Source: Burkholderia sp. L27(2015) (GTDB lineage: Bacteria > Pseudomonadota > Gammaproteobacteria > Burkholderiales > Burkholderiaceae). Taken from it: a DNA stretch of 64,000 bases. The stretch lies in contig NZ_LMUX01000017.1 of the NCBI RefSeq assembly GCF_009765705.1, positions 455,516-519,515 of the forward strand. Direction: 5' to 3'. The notes below the pieces were generated by a model. The model ran no database searches, had not been told where the DNA came from, and worked only from the letters and a program-made list of their open reading frames with translations. This document shows, in pieces, positions 17,083-25,869 of this stretch (its first letter is position 1; every line of letters starts with the position of its first letter). A program made the position numbers and the translations under genes.

Positions 17083-18594
17083 TTACTTCGCGGTCGGCAT
17101 CGCAAACTCGGCACCCTTCTCGGTGCTCTCGGGCCAGCGCTGCATGATGGACTTCTGCTTCGTGTAGAAACGCACGCCTTCTTCTCCGTACACATTCATG
17201 TCGCCGAAGAGGCTGCGCTTCCAACCACCAAAGCTGTGCCACGCCATCGGAACAGGAATCGGCACATTGATACCGACCATCCCGACCTCGATCCGGCGGC
17301 CGAACTCCCGGGCGATGTGTCCGTCACGCGTATAACATGCCACGCCGTTACCGAACTCGTGGGCGTTCACCAGTTCAACCGCTTCGGTGAAGTCCTTGAC
17401 GCGAACGCATGCGAGCACCGGACCAAAGATTTCTTCCTTGTAGATGCGCATTTCAGGCGTCACGTTATCGAACAGCGTACCGCCGGTGAAGAAGCCATCC
17501 TCGTGACCCGGAACCTTAAAGCCGCGACCGTCGACCACCAGCGTCGCACCTTCTTCCACACCCAGCGCGATATAGCCTTCGACGCGTTCCAGAGCTTGCC
17601 GCGTTACGAGCGGCCCCATCTCGGCATCGGACTCCATCCCGTTCTTGACCACCAGAGTGCGGGCGCGCTCGGCCAACCCCGAAACAACCTTGTCAGCCAC
17701 ATCACCCACCAGGACCGCCACCGAAATAGCCATGCATCGCTCGCCGGCAGACCCGTACCCGGCGCCGATCAGGGCGTCGATGGCTTGATCGATGTCGGCG
17801 TCCGGCATCACCACCATATGGTTCTTCGCGCCCCCGAGTGCCTGGACACGCTTGCCGTGCTTGGCGCCCGTCTCGTAGATATAGTTGGCGATCGGGGTTG
17901 AGCCGACGAAGCTGACCGCCTTGACGTCCGGATGAGTCAACAAGGCGTCCACGACCACCTTGTCGCCTTGAACCACGTTGAACACACCATCCGGCAGCCC
18001 AGCCTGTTTCAGCAAATCCGCCATGAACAGCGACGCCGACGGATCGCGCTCGCTGGGCTTGAGGATGAAGGTGTTGCCGGCTGCAATGGCAACCGGGAAC
18101 ATCCAGCACGGCACCATGCAAGGGAAGTTGAACGGCGTGATGCCCGCGACCACGCCCAGCGCCTGCCGCGTCGTCCAGTTGTCCAGGTTCGTCGAGACTT
18201 GCTCGGTATAGTCGCCCTTGAGCAGTTGCGGGATGCCGCACGCAAATTCAATGACGTCGATGCCGCGCGCGACTTCTCCTTGAGAATCGGAAAATACCTT
18301 GCCGTGCTCTGCCGTGATGATGGCGGCCAGTTCGTCAGTGTGCTTATTCATCAATTCGAGGAAACGCAGCATAACGCGTGCACGGCGTATCGGCGGCGTA
18401 TTGCTCCACTTCGGAAATGCAGCCTTGGCGCTCGCGACGGCTGCCTCCACGTCCGCGGTTTCGCCCAACAGCAGCCGGCGAGGCTGTGCACCCGTAGCTG
18501 GGTTGAAGATGGACTGAGTGCGTGCTCCCGTACCGCTCACGCGCTGGCCGTGGATGAAATGTCCGACGTCAGTGCTATCGTTGAAGGCTTGCAT
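17083..18594 (-). CDS. mmsA: CoA-acylating methylmalonate-semialdehyde dehydrogenase
   Basis: 503 residues, the usual length of MmsA. It has the N-terminal [28 protein letters not shown], the cofactor-binding [28 protein letters not shown], the catalytic [10 protein letters not shown] with Cys-287, and a C-terminal [18 protein letters not shown]. The enzyme converts malonic or methylmalonic semialdehyde with CoA and NAD to acetyl- or propionyl-CoA and carbon dioxide. AGAGGAG precedes the ATG. No valine-pathway genes (mmsB, acyl-CoA dehydrogenase) flank it, whereas malonic-semialdehyde-forming enzymes do, so it probably serves those. A divergent LysR gene starts 108 bases away and is its likely regulator. 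Confidence 0.92.
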   Translation of the reverse strand: MQAFNDSTDVGHFIHGQRVSGTGARTQSIFNPATGAQPRRLLLGETADVEAAVASAKAAFPKWSNTPPIRRARVMLRFLELMNKHTDELAAIITAEHGKVFSDSQGEVARGIDVIEFACGIPQLLKGDYTEQVSTNLDNWTTRQALGVVAGITPFNFPCMVPCWMFPVAIAAGNTFILKPSERDPSASLFMADLLKQAGLPDGVFNVVQGDKVVVDALLTHPDVKAVSFVGSTPIANYIYETGAKHGKRVQALGGAKNHMVVMPDADIDQAIDALIGAGYGSAGERCMAISVAVLVGDVADKVVSGLAERARTLVVKNGMESDAEMGPLVTRQALERVEGYIALGVEEGATLVVDGRGFKVPGHEDGFFTGGTLFDNVTPEMRIYKEEIFGPVLACVRVKDFTEAVELVNAHEFGNGVACYTRDGHIAREFGRRIEVGMVGINVPIPVPMAWHSFGGWKRSLFGDMNVYGEEGVRFYTKQKSIMQRWPESTEKGAEFAMPTAK

Positions 18595-18684
18595 ATCGAC
18601 TCCTCTGTGGTAATTGGCGATGAAAGGAGTTTAGGAGGCTGCGAGCGAACTGGAAAGACGCTATCATTGAAATCACTGTTTTGT

Positions 18685-18696
18685 ATTGTGAACAAT
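18685..18696. promoter_or_regulatory. Short palindrome in the mmsA-LysR spacer
   Basis: ATTGT-GA-ACAAT lies between the divergent genes, ending seven bases before the LysR start. Placement over its own start region would suit autorepression by LysR. The arms are only five bases long, so the call is tentative. Confidence 0.4.
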
Positions 18697-18702
18697 GAAT
18701 GT

Positions 18703-19644
18703 ATGGACATCCGAAAGGTTGAAGGTCTCTGGACTCATCTGCACTGGCTAACCACGCTCGCCGAGCAAGGCAGCTACACGGCGGCGGCCTTGCGCCTTGG
18801 CGTGAGCAAGGCGGCGATGAGCCAACGCATTTCCGAACTGGAGCACGCCGCAGGCATTTCGCTGGTCCAGCGCACCACACGCAGCGTGCGGTTGACAGAG
18901 GCCGGGCAACGGCTCGTCGACAATACGCGGGGTCCCTTCGAACACATCGCCGCGAGCTTTGCATCGGTGCGGGAACAAGCCGGCGTTGCGCGCGGACTAT
19001 TGCGCGTTACGGCACCCGTCTCATTCGCACGGCAGCAGCTCGTGCCGAGATTGCCTGATTTCCTGCGAGCGAATCCCGAGGTCCGTGTTCAGTTGGAGGT
19101 GTCCGACAGGATCAGCTCGCTGGCGGTGGAAGGATTCGATCTGGCGATACGCCATAGCGCGCAAGCGCCGGATACCCACGTCGCCTGGAAGCTCTGCGAG
19201 ACACGTTCCGTGCTCGTTGCGACGCGCGCCTATCTGAGCAAACGCGGCACGCCCAAGACACCGGACGATTTCTCGTCTCACGACTGCCTGTTCTATCCGC
19301 GTTCGACGGGAGGAGCCATGTGGTCGTTCGAGCGCAGAACGGCGCGTAAAACCGCGGCTGCGCCGATCACGGTCCCCGTCACCGGGCAGTTTTCCGCGAG
19401 CAATAGCGAAGTGCTACGCGATGCGGCTCTCGATGACCTGGGGATTGCGCTGCTGCCCGATTTCACTGCCCAAGCGGCGGTCCAGGCCGGAAAGCTGATG
19501 GTACTTTTGCCTGATTGGCGCGTCACCGGCGCATTCGCCGAACAACTGCACATACTGCGGCCCTATACATCGCATGTGCCGCGCGCAGTCGGGGTGTTTG
19601 TCAGTTATCTGCGTGATAGCTTTGCCATCGGTTTTCCGATGTAA
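18703..19644 (+). CDS. LysR family transcriptional regulator (likely mmsA regulator)
   Basis: 313 residues from the ATG at 18703. An open frame continues far upstream on this strand, but it only mirrors mmsA. The DNA-binding part reads HWLTTLAEQGSYTAAALRLGVSKAAMSQRISELE and RTTRSVRLTEAGQRLV, the form typical of the CrgA-like LysR subgroup. The effector domain includes GFDLAIRHSAQAPDTHVAWKL and LDDLGIALLPDF. It is divergent from mmsA, the arrangement in which LysR proteins usually control their neighbour. Confidence 0.9.
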   Translation: MDIRKVEGLWTHLHWLTTLAEQGSYTAAALRLGVSKAAMSQRISELEHAAGISLVQRTTRSVRLTEAGQRLVDNTRGPFEHIAASFASVREQAGVARGLLRVTAPVSFARQQLVPRLPDFLRANPEVRVQLEVSDRISSLAVEGFDLAIRHSAQAPDTHVAWKLCETRSVLVATRAYLSKRGTPKTPDDFSSHDCLFYPRSTGGAMWSFERRTARKTAAAPITVPVTGQFSASNSEVLRDAALDDLGIALLPDFTAQAAVQAGKLMVLLPDWRVTGAFAEQLHILRPYTSHVPRAVGVFVSYLRDSFAIGFPM

Positions 19645-19662
19645 CGGATTGGGCCCAGCGTC

Positions 19663-19712
19663 GGTGGCGGTGGTGGCGCCGGTGGTGGCGGTGGCGGCGG
19701 TGGCGGCGGTGT
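19663..19712. repeat. GGTGGC/GGCGGT low-complexity tract
   Basis: About 50 bases of nearly uninterrupted GGT and GGC triplets lie between the convergent ends of two LysR genes. The G-richness of the top strand could allow quadruplex formation. No coding role is evident. Confidence 0.8.
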
Positions 19713-19729
19713 GTAGGCGGCACCGTCAC

Positions 19730-20671
19730 TCAGTGCTTGGAAATACCTCTGATCTCCGTGTCGTCGGTCCCTAGCACCTGCGTCATCCACTCGCGCAAGA
19801 ACTCGACCCATGTCTTGATCTTCGCGTCGAGGTACTGTCGCGACGCATAAACCGCGAAGACATTCAGCGTTTGCAGGTGATATTCGGGCAGCACCCGCAC
19901 CAACGAGCCTGACTGAAACAAAGACCGGATCGCAAACGTCGGTAGCGCGCCGATTCCCATACCCGCCTGCAAGGCCGTGGCCATCGCGTCCGGAACATTC
20001 ACTTTGAATCGTCCATGGGGCAACTTGAATTCATGTTCGCCGTCGACACCTTTCAGTAGCCAGCGGTCCGACGGGAACACGGGCATGGCCACCTGCAAGC
20101 ACATATGGCGTGATAGATCTTCGACCGTTTCCGGCACACCGTGCTTCTCGAGGTACCCGGGAGACGCACACAAAACGCTGTACAACGTGCCCAGCGAATG
20201 CGCGATGTAGCCGGAGTCAGGCAGCGAAGTCGACGTGACCCGTAAGGCCACGTCGTAGCCATCTTCGATCAGATCGGGGACGTTCTGCGAAAGGGTCAGG
20301 TCTACCGTAACATCGGGATAACGCTCTTGGTAGGCCGCGATGGCGGGCACCACATAGTTTTGCCCCAGGCTCGACATCGCGTGAACCTTCAGCGTTCCGA
20401 CCGGCTGTGCATGCGCGTTCGACGCCTCGGCCTCGGCTTCCGCCACCGCCGCGATGATGGCGTAGCACCTCTGCAGATAGCGCTCGCCCGGCCCCGTCAG
20501 TGCGATGCGCCGGGTCGTGCGGTTCAGCAAGCGCGTACGCAGATGAGTCTCGAGCTCGGAAACCAACCGGGACACGTAGCCCGTCGTTGTGTCCAGTTGC
20601 TCAGCGGCCGCCGTGAAGCTTCCTGCCTCGACCACCCCAACAAAGATTTTCATGTCGCGAAACGTGTCCAT
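19730..20671 (-). CDS. LysR family transcriptional regulator
   Basis: 313 residues with FVGVVEAGSFTAAAEQLDTTTGYVSRLVSELETHLRTRLLNRTTRRIALT at the N-terminus and a CrgA-type effector domain (LIEDGYDVALRVTSTSLPDSGYIAHSL, ALQAGMGIGALPTFAI). The start at 20671 is the first ATG of the conserved part. It is divergent from the SDR gene at 21115 with 443 bases between, so it may regulate that gene. Its ligand is unknown. Confidence 0.9.
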   Translation of the reverse strand: MDTFRDMKIFVGVVEAGSFTAAAEQLDTTTGYVSRLVSELETHLRTRLLNRTTRRIALTGPGERYLQRCYAIIAAVAEAEAEASNAHAQPVGTLKVHAMSSLGQNYVVPAIAAYQERYPDVTVDLTLSQNVPDLIEDGYDVALRVTSTSLPDSGYIAHSLGTLYSVLCASPGYLEKHGVPETVEDLSRHMCLQVAMPVFPSDRWLLKGVDGEHEFKLPHGRFKVNVPDAMATALQAGMGIGALPTFAIRSLFQSGSLVRVLPEYHLQTLNVFAVYASRQYLDAKIKTWVEFLREWMTQVLGTDDTEIRGISKH

Positions 20672-21114
20672 GCTGCGTTAGGCCCTCAACGGTTGAACCA
20701 CCAACGACATTCAGGAATCCGATTGTAGCCCTTTGCGAAAATTGGTGGACGATCGTGCGGGGCAAGTCCGGGAAGGTATTTCGCCGAGACCGAACGCCAT
20801 TTTTTCCCCACAAGAATCAATGACTAGAGAAAATTATTCCGGCGCAACAATGCTCTGCGGGAGGCGACTCGCTCACGCTGGAAGACAGCGCCTGCGCTAA
20901 CACTGTAGGTCGATATGCGCCTACGTACGTACCGTGTGACTGTGTTGGAGTCGGCGACAAACGCTGGGGATCAACCCGATTTGTTCTCGCCACGCACAAC
21001 TGTTTGTCCATGGCGGGTATACGAACTCTGCGCCAACACGCCTAGATTTAGCACCTATCGGCGCCATCGGTCCGATCGGCAACAGAGCCGAATCCACTTA
21101 TTTCGAGGTTTATC
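20672..21114. other. Divergent promoter region between LysR and SDR genes
   Basis: 443 bp without a supportable gene. Small frames are present but lack start signals or recognisable content. The promoters of both divergent genes should lie here. I saw no strong palindrome. Confidence 0.4.
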
Positions 21115-21825
21115 ATGAGCACAGCACAAAAAGTCGTCGTCGTTACTGGTGCGTCACAAGGCATAGGCGCTGAGTTGGTCAAGGCTTTCCGCAAGCTCGA
21201 CTACCGCGTTGTCGCAACGGCACGCAGCATCAAGCCGTCGGATGATGCGAACGTTCTGACCGTAGCCGGCGATATCGGCGATCCGGCGGTCGCTCGTCGC
21301 GTGATTGCCGAAGGCGTGGCACGCTTCGGCCGCATCGACACCTTGGTCAACAACGCAGGCATCTTCATCGCCAAGCCCTTCACCAAGTACACCGACGAAG
21401 ACTACGCGGCGATCACCGGCGTGAACCTCAACGGCTTCTTCCACCTCACGCAGCTCGCAATCCCCGAGATGGAAAAGAATTCGAGCGGCCACGTGGTCAC
21501 CATCACGACCAGCCTGACCGACCACGCTATCAACGGTGTTCCGTCGGTACTGGCATCGCTGACCAAAGGCGGTCTGAACTCGGCCACGAAGTCCCTCGCA
21601 ATCGAATACGCGAAGGCTGGCATACGCGCGAACGCCGTCTCGCCGGGCATCATGAAGTCGCCGATGCACGCGCCTGAAACCCACGCGGCGCTCGGAGCTC
21701 TGCACCCGATGGGCCACATGGGCGAGATGAGCGATATCGTGCAAGCTGTGCTGTACCTGGATTCGGCGCCTTTCGTGACCGGTGAAATCCTGCACGTCGA
21801 CGGCGGCCAGAGCGCAGGCCACTAA
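21115..21825 (+). CDS. SDR family oxidoreductase with altered active site
   Basis: 236 residues with a Rossmann fold: TGASQGIG at 11-18, a DIGD cofactor-side motif, LVNNAG at 77-82 and NLNGFF. The C-terminal half has IRANAVSPGIMKSPM and the closing VTGEILHVDGGQSAGH. The usual catalytic YxxxK is absent: Lys-151 is kept in ASLTKGG, but the tyrosine position (147) is alanine; Ser-133 is present. The protein may therefore be catalytically altered or use another acid. CGAGG lies before the ATG, and a strong terminator follows at 21935. The likely regulator is the divergent LysR gene. Confidence 0.85.
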   Translation: MSTAQKVVVVTGASQGIGAELVKAFRKLDYRVVATARSIKPSDDANVLTVAGDIGDPAVARRVIAEGVARFGRIDTLVNNAGIFIAKPFTKYTDEDYAAITGVNLNGFFHLTQLAIPEMEKNSSGHVVTITTSLTDHAINGVPSVLASLTKGGLNSATKSLAIEYAKAGIRANAVSPGIMKSPMHAPETHAALGALHPMGHMGEMSDIVQAVLYLDSAPFVTGEILHVDGGQSAGH

Positions 21826-21934
21826 GCAGTCACGGGTCAGCGGCCGCGACGTCCGTTGATAAGGCGTCCGATAGGCCATTGCATGGGAGATCGCATAGGT
21901 CGTCCCATTCGGCCACTGATCACCCTGCACCACC

Positions 21935-21960
21935 GGGCGCCGCTAGTCGGCGCCCTTTTT
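21935..21960 (+). terminator. Rho-independent terminator after the SDR gene
   Basis: GGGCGCC (21935-21941) pairs perfectly with GGCGCCC (21949-21955) around a seven-base loop and is followed at once by TTTTT. It ends the SDR transcript and lies 44 bases before the stop of the convergent LysR gene. Confidence 0.9.
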
Positions 21961-22004
21961 GTCGATCGCGATTTTCCACACCGATCATCGATGTGGTGCA
22001 AGCC

Positions 22005-22982
22005 TCAGGCGGTCTTCAACCTGCGATCTTCGCGATGCTCCAGCCGGTGCAAAGCCGGGCTCGCGTGTTCGGGAACAGGTTGAGCCGGCGCGCGAAAGAA
22101 CTCCGCACAAAAATCCACGAAGGTCCTAAGCCGTGCGGGTAGCAGTTCGCGGTGCGAATAGAAGAGACAAATCTCGACGCTACTGTCCGACGTAGAACAC
22201 TGCGGCAAGATGTGCGTGAGGTGCCCCAAGGCGATGTCCTCACGAACCATGGCTTCAGGCAACGTGGCGATACCGGTCCCGGTGAGCGCCGCGGCCCGCA
22301 GCAGCACTTCGTTGCCGTCCAGAGACGACATGGGAAACACGCTCACTCTTTTTCCGTCCTCCAATAACTCGATGAAATCGGAGTCCTTCTGCCTCGACTC
22401 GGGGTCCAGCAGCAGGAAGTGATGAGTTAGTTCCGACGCCGCTTCGGGTGTACCGTATTGTTCAAGATAACCGGGGGCTGCAACGAGGATGCGCGGCGAC
22501 TTCGATAACGTGCGGCGTATCACCGCCGATTGCTCTACCAGATGAGGCGGAAGTATCGCCATATCGAATCGGCCGTCATACAGATTCACGGTTCCGTCCT
22601 GCACGGAAACCATCAAATTCACATTCGGGGCGATGGCGTGATAGCTGAGCACCAGTCGGGTGAAGGTTTCGCTCACCAGCATCGGGTGCACAGCGAGCCG
22701 TAGCCTGCCACCGTCGACTTCCCTCTCCTGCGTGATGCGGCGATTGGCTTCGTCGAGTTCTTCCAGCAGACGGCAGCAGCTCAGATAGTACGGCTGTGCC
22801 GCTTCGGTCAACGACACGGACCGCGTTGTCCTATGCAGGACCCGCGTATGGATGCTCGCCTCAAGCTTGGCGATCGCCTTCGAGATGGAGCCGGTGGTCA
22901 CGCCCAACGACGCCGCGGCCTTGCTAAAGCTCCGATGTCGGGTGGCCGCAACAAACGCCCGCAACATGTAAAGCTGGTCCAT
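22005..22982 (-). CDS. LysR family transcriptional regulator
   Basis: 325 residues with AFVAATRHRSFSKAAASLGVTTGSISKAIAKLE and HRTTRSVSLTEAAQPY in the DNA-binding domain. The effector domain contains YDGRFDMAILPPHLVEQSAVI and LTGTGIATLPEAMV. The C-terminal 30 residues are charged and unlike the family. It is divergent from the porin gene at 23295 with 312 bases between, so it may control porin expression, but this is inference from position only. Confidence 0.88.
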   Translation of the reverse strand: MDQLYMLRAFVAATRHRSFSKAAASLGVTTGSISKAIAKLEASIHTRVLHRTTRSVSLTEAAQPYYLSCCRLLEELDEANRRITQEREVDGGRLRLAVHPMLVSETFTRLVLSYHAIAPNVNLMVSVQDGTVNLYDGRFDMAILPPHLVEQSAVIRRTLSKSPRILVAAPGYLEQYGTPEAASELTHHFLLLDPESRQKDSDFIELLEDGKRVSVFPMSSLDGNEVLLRAAALTGTGIATLPEAMVREDIALGHLTHILPQCSTSDSSVEICLFYSHRELLPARLRTFVDFCAEFFRAPAQPVPEHASPALHRLEHREDRRLKTA

Positions 22983-23294
22983 CTCCTACCTCACTGACAG
23001 ATTATTGATGCCGCATGTAGTAACAAGTCACGTAGGAATAAGGTTAGCAATGTTTCCAGATCACACACGCGGTTTGTGATGATAGGTGTATCGCTGGAAC
23101 AGATAGGGGCACCCTCTATCGCCTCGCCCACAAAGGCCAGAATCCCGTCGGCTAATCTCCCTCACAGATAGCCAGGATGCGCGCCACGCCATCGGCGTTG
23201 GCCGCTGGGGCGTGCTGTTACAACCTTGAACTAGCTCGCGTGAGCAACTACATTGGTTAAGCATGCCCCGTTCATTCGTTCAGAGAATATTCCC
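22983..23294. other. Intergenic region upstream of the porin gene
   Basis: 312 bp holding the promoters of the divergent LysR and porin genes. No gene or strong repeat was recognised. Confidence 0.4.
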
Positions 23295-24479
23295 GTGAAG
23301 AAAATACTTTTAGCGAGTGCTATTGCGGGCACGGTTTCGATTAGCGCGCATGCACAGAGCAGCGTGGTGCTGTACGGCATCATCGACGAAGGCGTGCAGT
23401 ACAACACCAACGCCAAGAATGTCGTGAACGGCACCAACGTGGGCGGACGCCAGGTTACGCTCGATTCGGCCACCGGTTTGAATGGCAGCCGGTGGGGACT
23501 CAGAGGTGCCGAAGATCTGGGTAACGGTCTGAAGGCCATCTTCACCCTCGAATCCGGCATCAACGTGAGCAATGGTGCATTCGGACAAGGCGGCACGCCC
23601 TTCGGCCGTCAAGCGTTTGTCGGGTTGAGCAGCTCGCGATTCGGTACGCTGACAATGGGCCGCCAGTACGACGCCGTCGTGACCTACGTTCAGCCGGTGG
23701 CGGCGTATGGATATGTCGCTTCCTCCACCTTGTTCGATCACCCGGGCGACCTGGACAATCTGGGCAATACGGTGCGCACCAACAACGCCATCAAATATGG
23801 GAGCCCGAACTTCAACGGCTTGACGTTCGGTGCCGTAGTCAGCTTGGGTGGCGAAGCCGGCAACGTCACCGGGGGCGGCGGATATTCCGCGGGCGCAGCG
23901 TATGCCAGCGGCCCGATCACTTTGGGCGCCGGCTACAACTACTTCAAGAACCCGACCGGCACAGCCGGCACGGGCTTTTTCACCGACAACCAGAACGGTG
24001 TATCCGTACTGGGAGGTTCCTTGAATAGCGGTTATGCCGCCGCCACTTCGTATCAAGTAATAGCCGCAGGTGCCAGCTACAAGATCGGGCCGGCCAAATT
24101 CAATGTCGCGTATTCGAACACCCAATACGGCGACGCGGTGAGCGGCGGCGCAAACGCAATGTTCAACACCGCGGAAGTGGGGTTGAAATGGGAATTCAAG
24201 CAAAATCTTTATGCGGGTGCGACGTATAACTACACAAAAGGCAACAGCGTAACGAACGCCAGCGGCCAGACCCTCGGCGATCAACATTACAGCCAATTCA
24301 GTTTAGTGACTGATTACTCATTGTCCAGACGCACCGATGTCTACATCCTGGGCACATGGCAAAAAGCCTCGGGTACCAGTTCGACCGGCGCCCCCGCCGT
24401 GGCGAACATCGGCAACCAGGGCGATTCGTCAAACAATCACCAGGCTATTGTGCGGCTGGGCCTACGACACAAGTTTTAA
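23295..24479 (+). CDS. Trimeric outer-membrane porin, Burkholderia type
   Basis: 394 residues from a GTG start. This start is chosen because it gives a proper signal peptide (KKILLASAIAGTVSISAHA, then QSSVVLYG); codons further upstream would spoil it. The mature part has the hallmarks of Gram-negative porin family 4: SSVVLYGIIDEGVQY, GSRWGLRGAEDLGNGLKAIFTLESG, RQAFVGLSSSRFGTLTMGRQYD, and a C-terminal IVRLGLRHKF ending in phenylalanine for outer-membrane assembly. It provides diffusion of small solutes. The neighbouring enolase-superfamily enzyme and AEC transporter suggest uptake of an organic acid, but such porins are very numerous in this group. Confidence 0.93.
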   Translation: MKKILLASAIAGTVSISAHAQSSVVLYGIIDEGVQYNTNAKNVVNGTNVGGRQVTLDSATGLNGSRWGLRGAEDLGNGLKAIFTLESGINVSNGAFGQGGTPFGRQAFVGLSSSRFGTLTMGRQYDAVVTYVQPVAAYGYVASSTLFDHPGDLDNLGNTVRTNNAIKYGSPNFNGLTFGAVVSLGGEAGNVTGGGGYSAGAAYASGPITLGAGYNYFKNPTGTAGTGFFTDNQNGVSVLGGSLNSGYAAATSYQVIAAGASYKIGPAKFNVAYSNTQYGDAVSGGANAMFNTAEVGLKWEFKQNLYAGATYNYTKGNSVTNASGQTLGDQHYSQFSLVTDYSLSRRTDVYILGTWQKASGTSSTGAPAVANIGNQGDSSNNHQAIVRLGLRHKF

Positions 24480-24608
24480 GCAGTTATAGAGTGCGCCGTC
24501 ACGCGGGAGCGTTCGCGACCCAATAGATTAGGGGCGCGGGAACCGCGGATCGATGCATGGCCCAAGCCACCATCGGACGCGATACGAGAACATGAGAAAA
24601 GGAACACC

Positions 24609-25712
24609 GTGAAAATTGCCAGCATAGAGTCCATCCCCTTGCGAATACCCTTCACCTCGGGTGGCCGGTCCGATGCGGGAGCGTGGGGTAGCGCAGGTCT
24701 GCAAACAGTCGATTCGCTGATCGTCAAAGTGACGACCGACACAGGGGTAGTGGGTTGGGGCGAAACGTTTGGCTTTATGTCCGTTCCCGGCGCAAAGGTC
24801 GTGATCGATTCCTTCCTCGCCCCCGATGCGATAGGTCGGGATGCAACGCAGATTGAAAAGTTGATGGTCGATCTGCAGAAGAAATTCCACATCTTCGGGC
24901 GCAGCGGTGCCTTTATCTACGGGCTCTCCGCGATCGACATCGCGCTTTGGGATATCGCCGGGAAGGTCGCGGGCCAATCGGTCCATCAACTGCTCGGAGG
25001 TAGCGACGCAACCTCGCTGCGCTGCTACGCCAGTCTTATCCGGTATTCCGATCCCGAACTCGTCAGAGAGAACGTCTCGCGTGCGCTCAAGAGTGGCTAC
25101 AGTCATCTCAAGTTGCACGAGATCAACCTCGATTGCGTACGTGTCGCTCGCGAAACCGCAGGCGATGACATTGTGATCACGCTCGACGTCAATTGCCCAT
25201 GGTCCGTGCGCGAAGCGCTCGACATGACGAACAAGCTGCACGAGTTCAACCTCCGTTGGCTCGAAGAGCCTGTCTGGCCGCCAGAAAACTACTCGGGGCT
25301 TGCGCGGGTGCGACAGGAGGGGGGCATTCCCGTCGCCGCCGGCGAGAACGCGTCGACGTTGATGGATTTTGAACATATGCTTGAGGCGAAGGCCGTCGAC
25401 TTCATTCAACCGAGCCCGGCCAAAATGGGCGGTCTCACAGAAATAAAAAAAATCTTCGCGCTAGCCAACGCCCATAACACCACGGTGATGGTGCACACCT
25501 TCTATGACGGTCCGGGCCTGCTGGCAGGCGTGCATGCGAGCGCGGCTCTGGGCGGTCCAGGTGCGCTCGTCGAATGGCGCTACTTCGACCTGGAAGCGCA
25601 GCTCTATGGCGACGCGATCATCCCGAAGAACGGAGCAATCGCAGTACCTCAAGGCCCAGGGCTCGGCCTTGAACCGGACGCGGATGTCATCCGCGAATAC
25701 CGCGTGGCCTGA
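24609..25712 (+). CDS. Mandelate racemase/muconate lactonizing enzyme family protein
   Basis: 367 residues, GTG start with AAAAGGA upstream. The N-terminal capping domain is followed by the barrel with three metal ligands: Asp-193 (LDVNCP), Glu-219 or Glu-220 (LEEPVWP) and Glu-246 (AAGEN). The acid/base positions are unusual: the second-strand motif is K168-L-H170 instead of KxK, while Lys-272 (PAKMGG) is kept. It belongs to the enolase superfamily, whose members abstract a proton next to a carboxylate (racemases, cycloisomerases, sugar-acid dehydratases). The AEC carrier follows at 25870, probably in the same transcript. The substrate is unknown. Confidence 0.88.
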   Translation: MKIASIESIPLRIPFTSGGRSDAGAWGSAGLQTVDSLIVKVTTDTGVVGWGETFGFMSVPGAKVVIDSFLAPDAIGRDATQIEKLMVDLQKKFHIFGRSGAFIYGLSAIDIALWDIAGKVAGQSVHQLLGGSDATSLRCYASLIRYSDPELVRENVSRALKSGYSHLKLHEINLDCVRVARETAGDDIVITLDVNCPWSVREALDMTNKLHEFNLRWLEEPVWPPENYSGLARVRQEGGIPVAAGENASTLMDFEHMLEAKAVDFIQPSPAKMGGLTEIKKIFALANAHNTTVMVHTFYDGPGLLAGVHASAALGGPGALVEWRYFDLEAQLYGDAIIPKNGAIAVPQGPGLGLEPDADVIREYRVA

Positions 25713-25869
25713 ACGCGCCGCCTGCGTGAAAATTAGCGAGCCACTCAACAGCGCCCTATTCCACGACAGACAGGCAAGCGGCTCCCGGGCCTGAGAGACA
25801 TATTGCGCAGGCATGGGTCCTGCAATGCGACGGCTGCGGTAATCGTTGATCTAAAGGAGTACTAACGTA

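Noticed and set aside
17932-18702. Long N-terminal extension of the LysR frame that starts at 18703
   Set aside because: The extension runs antisense through mmsA and contains no LysR sequence; the conserved protein begins at the ATG at 18703.
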